A DNA stretch of 25,221 bases from Verrucomicrobiales bacterium (GCA_024233215.1 JACKPW010000042.1:1-25221), one strand, 5' to 3'; positions 16,901-23,756 are shown, numbered from the stretch's first letter. The notes: a model not told the origin generated them from the sequence alone. Made by a program: numbers and translations.

Positions 16901-16954
16901 CTGAACTGCCCGCTCTGGCCGGACTACTGCCACCGACAGGATCGCCCGCTGTGA
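13904..16954 (+). CDS. Exported HzsA-related dihaem c-type cytochrome protein
   Basis: This encodes 1016 residues from GTG 13904. That start places a signal peptide (hydrophobic core about 17-35, ending near AAAGQ) at the N-terminus; ATG 13814 would add 30 Arg-rich residues. Two discoidin-like beta regions (about 40-215) precede a helical linker and a TolB/WD40-type propeller whose segments GLGFMSTRCASRFL, SFANISEWDPCVMNDGRILWTRSEY and DTPYGYGHAREVPGS match the hydrazine synthase alpha-subunit-like family. Two haem c sites follow: C861-V-G-C-H865 and C910-V-R-C-H914. Homologues are widespread in PVC bacteria that do not do anammox, so hydrazine synthesis is not implied. The protein is probably a periplasmic oxidoreductase or electron carrier of unknown substrate. 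Confidence 0.85.
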   Translation: MNYRTQFTATAGATRTASLIAAVTLLCQIHLPAAAGQGNAPGPRQREIAGGAFAAYAAKFNAGRKAESLATAIEFAPQEARFVRLVILRTHAAEPCIDELEVFGPGSAANLALANRGAIPSASSVLAGYAIHQVPHLNDGLYGNGHSWIAATTGTEWVQIELPEPTRVSRVILSRDRDGQFLDRQILEAEVRLSLDGATWKTAGKLSRTPAQLPTPRPDLTFPVDELSAPTWEAVLQYAFLRERDTWSRMDAQDYLSPLVNDRPAIPGGPPYWGRLARMSPLERALFQFEEMIERQADTGLDVRRERAELATLQRRAEDPAAAASDDLYLAARLAKRRLFFRDPRLAPVEHVLFAKRHPYHSSHNYSEHLDSLFASGGGICVLHVPRDAEGRLDPERAEVETLFDGSTGIARDPVADFDARTIYFAHRPDQPEVKGWQPYWHLMTVKADGTGLRQLTEGPFHDFDPVPLPDGGLGFMSTRCASRFLCWEPQAYVLHRMETDGSGLRRLSFANISEWDPCVMNDGRILWTRSEYLDKGADFGHTLWAIHPEGDHPELVFGNDTPYGYGHAREVPGSRELVCNIISHGDHQGPVALIDPALGRFDTAAITSITPDTRPQYQMERSHVETFMDPEPVSRDHFLVSHSPGRQAHWGLYVIDRYGNRELLYLDPEISSKSPSPLRPQPRPPVLPTSRDPALAARDLGRFTVQDVYEGLGSAVPRGRARYLQVSQEMPAPLEQLADGEYRSSHAGFQDFYATPIHVVTGKVESYTTHSANALEPHAFRQGHAAPAADGAATVTENNGWPSYVAKAVLGTVPIEPDGSVSFTAPAGRVLYFQLLDGDFNELQRMRSVVQLQPGEQRSCVGCHEDRAATASHGRQPFGHPVRSLTLPPWGAGAFGYEQVLQPVLDANCVRCHDAKPTAKPDLTGTHDRERVPASYRSLIEGGWVHYFDWSYGSRHFKADPLSFGTLKSRLFNVLADKEHESVALKPGEMRALKAWIDLNCPLWPDYCHRQDRPL

Positions 16955-16956
16955 GC

Positions 16957-17004
16957 GCAAAGCGCCTTGGACTGCGGTGAAAAGCGCCAGCCTTCACCGC
17001 TTTC
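16957..17004 (+). repeat. Palindromic repeat family C, copy 2 (inverted), terminator-like
   Basis: This is an inverted copy of 34-80. The stem GCGGTGAA (16974-16981) and TTCACCGC (16993-17000) is followed by TTTCTC. It starts two nucleotides after the stop of the dihaem protein gene. The hairpin plus short T-run could terminate that transcript. Confidence 0.72.
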
Positions 17005-17045
17005 TCACCCTCCAACGCTCAGTTGCGCTCCCTCGGCAAACCAAA

Positions 17046-17065
17046 GCGGCGATTCGGATCGCCGC
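17046..17065. repeat. REP-like palindrome
   Basis: GCGGCGAT, a 4-nt loop TCGG, and ATCGCCGC form a perfect 8-bp stem. It resembles the single hairpins that make up the REPIN-like pairs at 2206-2335 and 7849-7926, but here stands alone. Confidence 0.6.
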
Positions 17066-17094
17066 ACTCCACGACGCTCCGCGAGGGCTTGTGC

Positions 17095-17123
17095 GCGGTG
17101 ACGCAGCGGAGCGAAGTCACCGC
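17095..17123. repeat. Palindrome related to family C
   Basis: GCGGTGAC (17095-17102) pairs with GTCACCGC (17116-17123). Its stem and the following CTTTG match the reverse complement of the family C unit (CAAAGCGGTGA...TCACCGC), with a different loop. Confidence 0.55.
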
Positions 17124-17169
17124 TTTGAGGAACGAAAGCAGCAACGGAGTTCGATCATTCGTCCGGTTG

Positions 17170-17210
17170 CCGAAAGCGCCGTCGTCGCTTCGCTCTGCCG
17201 GTGCAGTCCA
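17170..17210 (-). repeat. Interspersed repeat family B, copy 2 (inverted)
   Basis: The reverse complement matches 12088-12128 at 37 of 41 positions. It ends 5 nt before the -35 element of the next gene, so it marks the boundary between the repeat cluster and the promoter. The gap 16955-17251 contains only repeats and this promoter, with no gene. Confidence 0.8.
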
Positions 17211-17215
17211 TAACC

Positions 17216-17244
17216 TTGGCGCGCGCGACCCAACCGGATAGTCT
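17216..17244 (+). promoter_or_regulatory. Promoter giving a probable leaderless mRNA
   Basis: TTGGCG (17216-17221), exactly 17 nt, then TAGTCT (17239-17244), which keeps the key T, A and final T of a -10 element. The hexamer ends 7 nt before ATG 17252, so transcription should begin at the start codon. No Shine-Dalgarno is present. Confidence 0.55.
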
Positions 17245-17251
17245 TTTCGTC

Positions 17252-19171
17252 ATGCTCACGCGACACCACCTGCGCCTCCTTGCCTCCGTCCTCCTGCTGC
17301 CATCGCTCTTCCTGACAGGACAGGTCACCGGTTCCGAACTGCCGCACGCCACACCGTTGGAGGTCGGTCTCTCCGCGGAATCCCTCGCGAAGATCCAGCC
17401 CACCATGCAGGCCTTCGTGGATCGCGACCAAATCGCCGGCGCCATCACCGTCGTCACCCGCCACGGCAAGATCGCCCACACCAGCATGGTGGGAGCGCGC
17501 GACCGCGAACGCGGCTTGCCGATGACCGAGGACGCGATCTTCCGGATCTACTCCATGTCCAAACCGATCACCGGCGTCGCCCTGATGACGTTGTTCGACG
17601 AAGGGAAATTCCAACTGGAGGACCCGGTGTGCCGTTACCTGCCAGAGTTCAAGAACCAGAGGGTGCACACTCCAGCAGGCGAGATGCCGGTGGAGCACGA
17701 CATGACAATCCGCGAGTTGATGAGCCATTCGGGCGGGCTGACCTACGGCGTCTTCGGCAACAGCCCGGTGGATCAACAATACCGCGCCGCGAAGATCCTG
17801 GACCGTGACCTGCCGCTCGTCGAAATGGTGCGTCGCCTCGGCCCCATCCCGCTGGAGTTCCAACCCGGCACCCGCTGGCTCTACAGTGTCAGCGTGGACG
17901 TGCAGGGGCGCCTGATCGAGGTGCTGTCCGGCATGCCCTTCGACCGGTTCCTGCGGGAGCGCCTCTTCACCCCGCTCGAAATGCGTGACACCGGGTTCTT
18001 CGTCCCAACGAACCAGGTCGATCGGTTCACCGCCTGCTACCAGGCCAGCGCCAACGGCGGGCTCACGCTGCAGGACGATCCAACCAACAGCGCTTTCCTG
18101 CGTGAACCGGTGTTCAAGTCGGGCGGCGGCGGCCTGGTGTCGACCTCCCGCGACTACCTGCGTTTCGCCCAGATGCTGCTCAACGGCGGCGAACTCGACG
18201 GTCACCGAATTCTAGAGCGATCGACCGTGGAGTTGATGCGCCGGAACCACCTGCCGGAAGGCGTCTGGGTGCAATGGGGACCGCTGGTCGCGCGCGGCAC
18301 CGGGTTCGGGTTGGACGTTGCCGTGCGCACCGAAACGGAACCCGCCGCCCGCCGAAATGCATTCTGGTGGACCGGCATGGCGACGACACGGTTCTGCGTC
18401 TGGCCGGAAGCCGACCTCGTGGTGCTTTCGATGACTCAACGCATCATGGACTCGGGAATCCTCACCGATCCGCTCACGGACATCCTGGTCGAGGCGATTG
18501 AGACTCCGGCCGACCCAGCGGACTACCTCAGCGGGGTCTGCGCCGAACTCACCCGCTGCTGGCCGACCAATCGCACCATCAATCTCGTTTGCCACGGACA
18601 CAGTGTTCCGGCCGGCTATTTCAAGACGCCCCGGGTCGACACCTTCAACGCGTATCCATACCTGCTGCATCGCGGGCTCAAGGAGCGTTTTCCCCACGCC
18701 GTCATCAACGTCATCGTCACAGCCATCGGCGGTGAGAACTCCGAAAGCGGCGCGCAACGTTTCGAGCGGGACGTGCTGGCGCTGCGACCGGACGTCGTCC
18801 TCATCGATTACTCCCTGAACGATCGTGGCCTGGGACTCGAACGCACGGAGGCCGCCTGGCGCTCGATGATCACCCAAGCAGCCGGTCACGGAATCAAAGT
18901 CATCCTGCTCACCCCGACGCCGGATCAGCGCGCGGACCTGGAGGACCCCGACGATCCGCTGGTTCAACATGCGGACCAGGTCCGCACGCTCGCCGGCGAG
19001 TTTCACGTCGGTCTGGTGGACAGCCTGGCAGCCTTCAAACGGGCCATGCAAGGCGGCCGTCCGCTCACCGACCTGATGTCACAGGTCAATCACCCAAATC
19101 GCGCCGGTCACGAACTGGTGACGGAAGAGTTGCTCCGCTGGTTTCCGCCGCCTGCGGCGGGCAGTCAGTAA
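17252..19171 (+). CDS. Exported serine hydrolase (class C beta-lactamase-like) fused to SGNH hydrolase
   Basis: This encodes 639 residues with a Sec signal (about 1-27). Residues about 35-425 form a beta-lactamase/DD-peptidase-like esterase. The nucleophile motif is S101-M-S-K104 and the second motif is Y211-S-V. A W-T-G stretch (FWWTGMATTRF) stands at the place of K/H-T-G. The C-terminal domain (about 435-639) is an SGNH hydrolase with G449-H-S451, IGGEN, S521-L-N-D524 and H614 in VNHPNRAGH. The usual Asp three residues before the His is Gln. Two potential ester- or amide-cleaving sites on one exported chain suggest processing of an acylated glycan, perhaps deacetylation of a polymer trimmed by neighbouring glycosidases. 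The substrate pairing is inference; both domain calls are firm. Confidence 0.88.
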   Translation: MLTRHHLRLLASVLLLPSLFLTGQVTGSELPHATPLEVGLSAESLAKIQPTMQAFVDRDQIAGAITVVTRHGKIAHTSMVGARDRERGLPMTEDAIFRIYSMSKPITGVALMTLFDEGKFQLEDPVCRYLPEFKNQRVHTPAGEMPVEHDMTIRELMSHSGGLTYGVFGNSPVDQQYRAAKILDRDLPLVEMVRRLGPIPLEFQPGTRWLYSVSVDVQGRLIEVLSGMPFDRFLRERLFTPLEMRDTGFFVPTNQVDRFTACYQASANGGLTLQDDPTNSAFLREPVFKSGGGGLVSTSRDYLRFAQMLLNGGELDGHRILERSTVELMRRNHLPEGVWVQWGPLVARGTGFGLDVAVRTETEPAARRNAFWWTGMATTRFCVWPEADLVVLSMTQRIMDSGILTDPLTDILVEAIETPADPADYLSGVCAELTRCWPTNRTINLVCHGHSVPAGYFKTPRVDTFNAYPYLLHRGLKERFPHAVINVIVTAIGGENSESGAQRFERDVLALRPDVVLIDYSLNDRGLGLERTEAAWRSMITQAAGHGIKVILLTPTPDQRADLEDPDDPLVQHADQVRTLAGEFHVGLVDSLAAFKRAMQGGRPLTDLMSQVNHPNRAGHELVTEELLRWFPPPAAGSQ

Positions 19172-19192
19172 GCCATCTCCATGCAACGGCAA

Positions 19193-19255
19193 TGGGGAGC
19201 GCGGCCGGCCCGGCTGCTCCAGTCGGCGGCTCGCCGGCTGGCTTCCGGCGGAAGC
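19193..19255 (+). repeat. Interspersed repeat family A, copy 2
   Basis: Positions 19193-19230 are identical to 1605-1642. The following hairpin arm differs by substitutions that keep pairing. A further stem GCTTCC/GGAAGC (19241-19255) replaces the extra hairpins seen in copy 1. It lies between the 19171 stop and the next promoter, and in the same orientation as copy 1. Confidence 0.8.
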
Positions 19256-19262
19256 GACAGGC

Positions 19263-19291
19263 TCGCCAAACGCAACCCGACGACGTAGTCT
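19263..19291 (+). promoter_or_regulatory. Promoter giving a probable leaderless mRNA
   Basis: TCGCCA (19263-19268), 17 nt, then TAGTCT (19286-19291). The -10 hexamer and its 7-nt distance to ATG 19299 are the same as at 17216-17252. No Shine-Dalgarno is visible. Confidence 0.5.
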
Positions 19292-19298
19292 GCGCCGC

Positions 19299-20561
19299 AT
19301 GAACAACCGTCTCGCACCGCCGACCGCCATCCTGCTGGGGCTCCTTGTGCTGGGTCACGCCGGGGAACTCTATCAGGCCCCACCCCGCGGCACTCACACC
19401 CGCTGGATTAGCCCGGAGAATCCCGACGGCGCGAAGGGAGCAGGCGGCCGAACGAACCACGGCGCCAAAGGGATGGCGTTCATTGTGATCAAGCCCGGTG
19501 ACACCGCCGTGCTCGCCGACATCCACGGCGCCGGCATCATCCACCGGATGTGGCTCAGCGGCACGATTCCCCGCAATGCGGAACAACGTCGGCTTGTCCG
19601 TCTGGAGATGTACTGGGACGGCGCGAAAACACCGGCGGTCGCGGCCCCCATCGGGGACTTCTTCGGCGTGGGCCTGGGCTTGTTGGTCCCCTTCGAAAGC
19701 GCCCTGTTCTCGAGCCCGGAAGGCCGTTCCTACAATGTCACCATCCCGATGCCGTATCGCACCGGGGCCCGCATTGTCCTCGTGAACGAGTCCAAGGCCC
19801 ATGCGCTGGTCTGGTACGACATCAACTACACCGAGGTCGCGGAGCATGAGGACGATGTCCTGTACTTCCACTCCGCTTGGCATCGCGAGTTGAAGACCAC
19901 CCTGGGAAAGGACTTCGAGATTCTGCCGAAAGTCGCGGGCAAGGGCCGTTACCTCGGCGCCAACATCGGCGTGATCGGAAGTCCCGACTATCGGGGCACC
20001 TGGTTCGGCGAAGGGGAGGTGAAGGTCTATCTGGACGGCGACACCACCCTGCCCACGCTGGTCGGAACGGGGACGGAGGATTACATCGGATCGGGGTGGG
20101 GTCAGGGGGAATACGACGGGCGCCTCCACGGATCCCTGGTTTCCGACAGTGCCCGCGACCTGTACGCCTTCTACCGGTTTCACCTCGATGACCCGGTGTA
20201 TTTCCACCAGGACTGTCGCGTCACGATCCAGCAGATCGGCAACACCGGCACGGGGCGCGTCCGCGAGATGCTGGCGCAGGGCGTGGAACTCAAACCGGTC
20301 TGGGTCCTGGACACCCACGGCGAGGACGTCCTGAATCTCCAGGGACAGAGTCCGTCCATTCACCTGCTGCTGGATCGCACCGACCTGCCGCCGTTCGACG
20401 ATCCCGCCCATCCGTCCGGCGGCTGCAATTTCTATCGCCGCGACGACGTCTCCGCCACGGCTTACTTCTACCTCGACCGACCGGAGAACGGCCTGCCGCC
20501 GCTTGCTCCCGCCGAGGTTCGCCTGAAGAACCTCCACGAGCGAGTTTGGGACAAACCGTGA
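19299..20561 (+). CDS. GH172 family (DUF2961) exported glycoside hydrolase
   Basis: This encodes 420 residues with a short signal peptide (about 1-22). DUF2961 proteins, now GH172, include enzymes acting on fructofuranosides and arabinofuranosides, usually as trimers or hexamers. Family marks seen here include GAGIIHRMWLSG near 77-88, the GDFFG segment near 119, and the G-T-G-T-E260-D-Y motif that carries a conserved acidic residue. The double jelly-roll pattern with Tyr- and His-rich strands continues to the C-terminus. The chain is complete. It follows the serine hydrolase/SGNH gene but has its own promoter, so co-regulation rather than an operon is likely. The exact sugar cannot be assigned. 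Confidence 0.88.
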   Translation: MNNRLAPPTAILLGLLVLGHAGELYQAPPRGTHTRWISPENPDGAKGAGGRTNHGAKGMAFIVIKPGDTAVLADIHGAGIIHRMWLSGTIPRNAEQRRLVRLEMYWDGAKTPAVAAPIGDFFGVGLGLLVPFESALFSSPEGRSYNVTIPMPYRTGARIVLVNESKAHALVWYDINYTEVAEHEDDVLYFHSAWHRELKTTLGKDFEILPKVAGKGRYLGANIGVIGSPDYRGTWFGEGEVKVYLDGDTTLPTLVGTGTEDYIGSGWGQGEYDGRLHGSLVSDSARDLYAFYRFHLDDPVYFHQDCRVTIQQIGNTGTGRVREMLAQGVELKPVWVLDTHGEDVLNLQGQSPSIHLLLDRTDLPPFDDPAHPSGGCNFYRRDDVSATAYFYLDRPENGLPPLAPAEVRLKNLHERVWDKP

Positions 20562-20618
20562 ACCTGCCGGCAATCCACCCGGACGCGAATGACCTCGCCA
20601 CCATGACGAGCTTTGGAC

Positions 20619-20647
20619 TGGGCAAATCCGGACCCGTCGGATAGGGT
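20619..20647 (+). promoter_or_regulatory. Candidate promoter of the toxin-antitoxin pair
   Basis: TAGGGT (20642-20647) ends 9 nt before ATG 20657 and is preceded by GGA as at 17236-17238. A -35 at the 17-nt spacing would be TGGGCA (20619-20624); TTGGAC at 20613 is a better hexamer but too far. Evidence is moderate for the -10 and weak for the -35. Confidence 0.3.
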
Positions 20648-20656
20648 CCTGCTGCC

Positions 20657-20923
20657 ATGAACGTGGTGATCGAGATTCCTGAAGACGTGTCCGCACCTCT
20701 GCGCTCGCGTTGGGGGGATGTCCAGCGACGCGTGCTTGAGGCTGTTGCCGCGGAAGCCTATCGCTGCGGCGATCTTACGGCCCATCAAGTTGGAGGTCTC
20801 CTGGGCCACGGCTCACGCTGGGAGACCGAATTGTTCCTGAAGCGCGTTCAGGCAGGCCTGCACTACACCGAGGACGATCTTGATCGCGACCTGAGCGCCC
20901 TGCGCTCAGCACGCGACAGATGA
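20657..20923 (+). CDS. UPF0175 family antitoxin
   Basis: This encodes 88 residues. The core AVAAEAYRCGDLTAHQVGGLLG followed by SRWETELFLKR is the UPF0175 signature: an alpha-helical region in which the segment after the first helix forms a helix-turn-helix-like DNA-binding unit. The N-terminus (MNVVIEIPEDV) is a short beta strand. Members neutralise a PIN-domain ribonuclease encoded next to them and repress their own promoter. Its TGA overlaps the ATG of the PIN gene by 4 nt (ATGA). The gene looks intact although its toxin partner is broken. Confidence 0.88.
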   Translation: MNVVIEIPEDVSAPLRSRWGDVQRRVLEAVAAEAYRCGDLTAHQVGGLLGHGSRWETELFLKRVQAGLHYTEDDLDRDLSALRSARDR

Positions 20924-21387
20924 CGATCGTCAGCGACACCTCCCCGCTCTGCTACCTCGTGCTCATCGGACAGGCCGGGGTTCTTCCGAATCTCTACGGC
21001 GGGGTTCACACCACCCGGACCGTCATGGACGAGCTCCGGCATGCGGAGGCGCCGCCCTTGGTACGAGCCTGGGCAGGGAGTCCGCCTGATTGGTTGGAAA
21101 TCCACCCCGATCTCGCCGACCCAGACCCGTTGTTGAACATGCTTGACCGGGGAAAACGCACCGCCCTGCGGTTGGCGGAGCGACTCCGCGCTGATGTGAT
21201 CCTGCTCGATGAGGCGGCCGCCCGAGGCTAAGCGGTGCAACGCGGCATGAGGGTCGCGGGCACGCTGGGCGTCCTGTGTGACGCCGCACAAACCGGTCTT
21301 CTCCACCTCCCCGCAGCCCTTGACCTGCTCCGCGGGACCAATTTCCGCGCCTCGCCCGGGTTGTGGAAATCACTCTACTCCCGTTGA
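20920..21387 (+). pseudogene. DUF3368 PIN-domain toxin interrupted by an in-frame stop
   Basis: The frame opens with SDTSPL (D6) and continues through TVMDEL (E38) and VILLDEAAAR (D97), the order of acidic residues in PIN ribonucleases. It then meets TAA at 21229-21231 after 103 codons. Without any shift the same frame continues for 51 more codons to TGA 21385-21387, encoding AVQRGMRVAGTLGVLCDAA and a C-terminal NFRASPGLW segment that are standard for DUF3368 toxins of about 155 residues. So one nonsense codon separates two halves of an otherwise normal toxin. In addition, the G-E-x-x-A motif usual in the third acidic position reads G78-K79, so activity may have been lost before or after the stop arose. 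Such toxins cut RNA. The truncated 103-residue product could still be made. Confidence 0.85.
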
Positions 21388-21860
21388 CTCGCGTGAGGGC
21401 GTGACAACCTCAGCCGCTCGCTGTTGGATGAAGGTAACCCCGCGCGGCCTCACCCTATCGCGGAACGCCACTCCCTCTCGAGCCCACGCCGAAGGATCCC
21501 GTTACCGCTGATGACGTAACGAACACCCATCCGATTGAGCGGGCGCACAAAGAGGAGGCAGAGTTCAGGTTCGGGCATGGAGAAAGCTCCGGAATATGGG
21601 GTCGGTCCTAAAGGTTGACACTCCCCAGAGGTTCAACCGGAAGCCTGTTTGAAAAGATGTGCTCAAACCCTCGTCGGCGGAAAGACCAGATCGAGGATCC
21701 GCACCGTGGCATCCATCACCCTGCCACCAACACCACGTCGCCCCGCTCAAAGCCGGTCATGGCCGATGTCCGGTGCAGGCCCAAGTGCGTCCTGCTCAAC
21801 CCGTTCGCCCCGTTCGCGGCCAAGGCTGTCCGCGCCCCCGGCAACGCCGCCTCCGGCGGT
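21388..21860. other. Gene-poor stretch with possible toxin-antitoxin debris
   Basis: No intact gene is visible in these 473 nt on either strand. Two short minus-strand frames have starts that look like real proteins. One, at 21450-21578, is listed separately. The other runs from ATG 21760 and reads MTGFERGDVVLVAG before a stop at 21716-21718; this resembles the first residues of MazF/PemK toxins. Both stop within tens of codons. I read the region as decayed accessory genes, with modest confidence. Confidence 0.45.
21450..21578 (-). pseudogene. Possible remnant of a nucleotidyltransferase-type gene
   Basis: A 42-codon frame begins MPEPELCLLFVRPLNRMG and continues VRYVISG. That is how many small AbiEii/DUF6036-like nucleotidyltransferases start, just before their G-S-x-A...D-x-D active-site region. 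Here the active-site part is missing: the frame changes to an unrelated Arg-rich run and stops. An internal deletion or frameshift would explain this. The match is short and from memory of the family, so the call is tentative. Confidence 0.35.
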
Positions 21861-23741
21861 TCACGGTGCCTGACCTTCAGCTGACGCGGCTTGCTGGTGC
21901 TCGTCGTAGCCCTTCTGCATCCAATCCCAGAGCGCCTTCCGCCAGAGGGCCACGCGTTCGCGCTCCTTCTCGGTCCCGTTGGCGGCCAGCTGGTCGGCGG
22001 CGTCCATGAGGGTGCCGAGTTCCTTCATTCGCTCGTCGGTGCCCAGGGTTTCCCAGGCCGCATTCCGCCAGTCGATGCCGTTCGCCCGGTGGATGGGCGG
22101 CGGGTAGTTCGCGGGATCACACGCGATCTCCTCCAGCCGCAGGTAGAAGCGCTTCATCGGTTCGCCCGCCGCGCCGAAGTAGAGATCGAAGAACTCGTCG
22201 ATCACGAGATCGACATCCACGTCCGGATCATCCCACACCCGGCCCATGACGTACTGCTCGAGTTGATCCTGCTCGCCGCATTCGAAGATGCCGCGCACGC
22301 CATCCTTGATGAAGCGTCGCATGGCCGCGGCCGTTTGATGGACCATGATGTGCGGGAAACACCGCCACTTCTGGATGAGCGCGGGTTCCATGGGGTGGTG
22401 GTAATAGACCCAGAGGAACATCGGCGCCGGGGTCTTCTCCTGCCACGCCTCATAGAACCGCAGGTCGTTCTCCTTCATCTCCGGGTGGACGGGATAGTAG
22501 CACGTATGCAGGCAGGGGGCGACGGAGACGTTCGGTTCGATGTCGAAGCCGGGCGGCAACGCGTAGGCCCAGTACGCCAGCGTGGCGATGGATTTGTCCG
22601 GGTGCGTGCGTCGCACCTCGCGCGCCACGGCGTTGACGAACGTGAACCAGTAATTGCTGATCTCCCCACTGCTGAAGAAGCCGGTGGTGTGGCCCTTCCC
22701 CGCCTCGACCAGAGCGGTGCAGGACGGGCAGTTGCAGAGGTTCATGTTGTCGTCGGGCACAATTGCGAAGTAGTCGCCGGTGGCCTTCCACCCCGCTGGC
22801 AGCGTTCCCTTGCCGTCGAAGAAGTCGCGGGCCATCTGCGCGACCTGGGCGATCAGTTTGGGATGGGTGTAGCAGAGTTGCGACCCCTGGCTCCGGGGGT
22901 TCTTCGATTGGTACTCGGGATCCTGGAAGCACTCCTGAATGGTGCTGCGATGAAACGTGTGATTGGCCGCCCACGGTTCGCCCCCCTGCCGAATCCGCCG
23001 CCAGAAGAGGTGGACCTGATCCCGGGTGAACGAACCCCATTGACTGCGCAGAAACGGCCAGTTTCCCCCGGGGAGCGCGCTGCGGTGCTTCAGCGCAGGC
23101 GAACGCCGGACATCGGTACCGGTCACGGACACTGTATTTCGGGAGGGCACCACGATGTTGAGCGGCGCCGGTCCGTACCAATGCACGCCGCAGAACCGCT
23201 CCAGAAAGTCATACGTGGCCAGCAAGGTTCCCTGGTCGTCATACAAGCCCGGCAGTTCGATCTCGCCCTGGCTCCGCTCGGGATACCCCACCGTCTGCCA
23301 GTAATCCACCCGATGCCGCAGGGCCTCCAGCGACTCCCCCACCATCGGACGCCCCTGCATCTGCCGGTTGGTCTGGGTATCCACCCAGTCCAACCCCAGC
23401 AGGATCACGGTGTCGGAACGGAAAGCGACGAGGTATTCCTGCGACCGGAAATCGGAGCTGCGAAACCCGAGCGTCCGGGTGGCGGCACTTTCGCCGACCA
23501 GAATCCGAGGACCTGGAACCTCCGTGTCGTCGGAACGGATGGGCAGTTCGGCCCCGGACATTTCCAGGATATGGAACTGGAGTTCCAGCGCCGCCAACCG
23601 GGCCGCGGGCGTGGGTGACCCGGCCACAACAAGGGTGCAGGCGGGTTCGCCCTCCCGGGTGATCGGGAAAGGGACCGCGCCAGACCCGCTCAGCAAGTTG
23701 GCCGTCAGCACGGCAACCGATGGAAATAGCAATCGCATCAT
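21861..23741 (-). CDS. Exported DUF4838 domain protein, probable glycan-active enzyme
   Basis: This encodes 626 residues with a signal peptide (about 1-22). The N-terminal third has the alpha/beta pattern of GH20-type N-terminal domains (TREGEPACTLVVAGSPTPAARLAALELQFHI split by family insertions). A DUF4838 barrel-like region follows, with YDFLERFCGVHWYGP, DYFAIVPDDNMNLCNCPSC, FSSGEISNYWFTFVNAVA and MFLWVYYHHPMEP. The C-N-C-P-x-C cluster is usual in the family. DUF4838 proteins are common in polysaccharide-degrading PVC bacteria and Bacteroidetes; the reaction is not established. Start 23741 is supported by an AAGGGA site 9 nt upstream; the adjacent ATG 23738 is the alternative. It is transcribed divergently from the methyltransferase gene. 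Confidence 0.85.
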   Translation of the reverse strand: MMRLLFPSVAVLTANLLSGSGAVPFPITREGEPACTLVVAGSPTPAARLAALELQFHILEMSGAELPIRSDDTEVPGPRILVGESAATRTLGFRSSDFRSQEYLVAFRSDTVILLGLDWVDTQTNRQMQGRPMVGESLEALRHRVDYWQTVGYPERSQGEIELPGLYDDQGTLLATYDFLERFCGVHWYGPAPLNIVVPSRNTVSVTGTDVRRSPALKHRSALPGGNWPFLRSQWGSFTRDQVHLFWRRIRQGGEPWAANHTFHRSTIQECFQDPEYQSKNPRSQGSQLCYTHPKLIAQVAQMARDFFDGKGTLPAGWKATGDYFAIVPDDNMNLCNCPSCTALVEAGKGHTTGFFSSGEISNYWFTFVNAVAREVRRTHPDKSIATLAYWAYALPPGFDIEPNVSVAPCLHTCYYPVHPEMKENDLRFYEAWQEKTPAPMFLWVYYHHPMEPALIQKWRCFPHIMVHQTAAAMRRFIKDGVRGIFECGEQDQLEQYVMGRVWDDPDVDVDLVIDEFFDLYFGAAGEPMKRFYLRLEEIACDPANYPPPIHRANGIDWRNAAWETLGTDERMKELGTLMDAADQLAANGTEKERERVALWRKALWDWMQKGYDEHQQAASAEGQAP

Positions 23742-23750
23742 GGCTTTCGC

Positions 23751-23756
23751 TCCCTT
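23751..23756 (-). promoter_or_regulatory. Ribosome binding site of the DUF4838 gene
   Basis: The minus strand reads AAGGGA, 9 nt from ATG 23741. It favours 23741 over 23738 as the start and shows that canonical Shine-Dalgarno initiation coexists with leaderless-type starts here. Confidence 0.55.

Noticed and set aside
13904..16954. Reading the HzsA-related protein as evidence of anammox
   Set aside because: HzsA-like proteins are frequent in non-anammox PVC bacteria, and no beta/gamma hydrazine synthase partners are present.
13859..16960. Open frame of more than 1000 codons antisense to the dihaem gene
   Set aside because: It is a shadow of GC-rich coding DNA. The plus-strand frame has a signal peptide, a propeller and two haem motifs.
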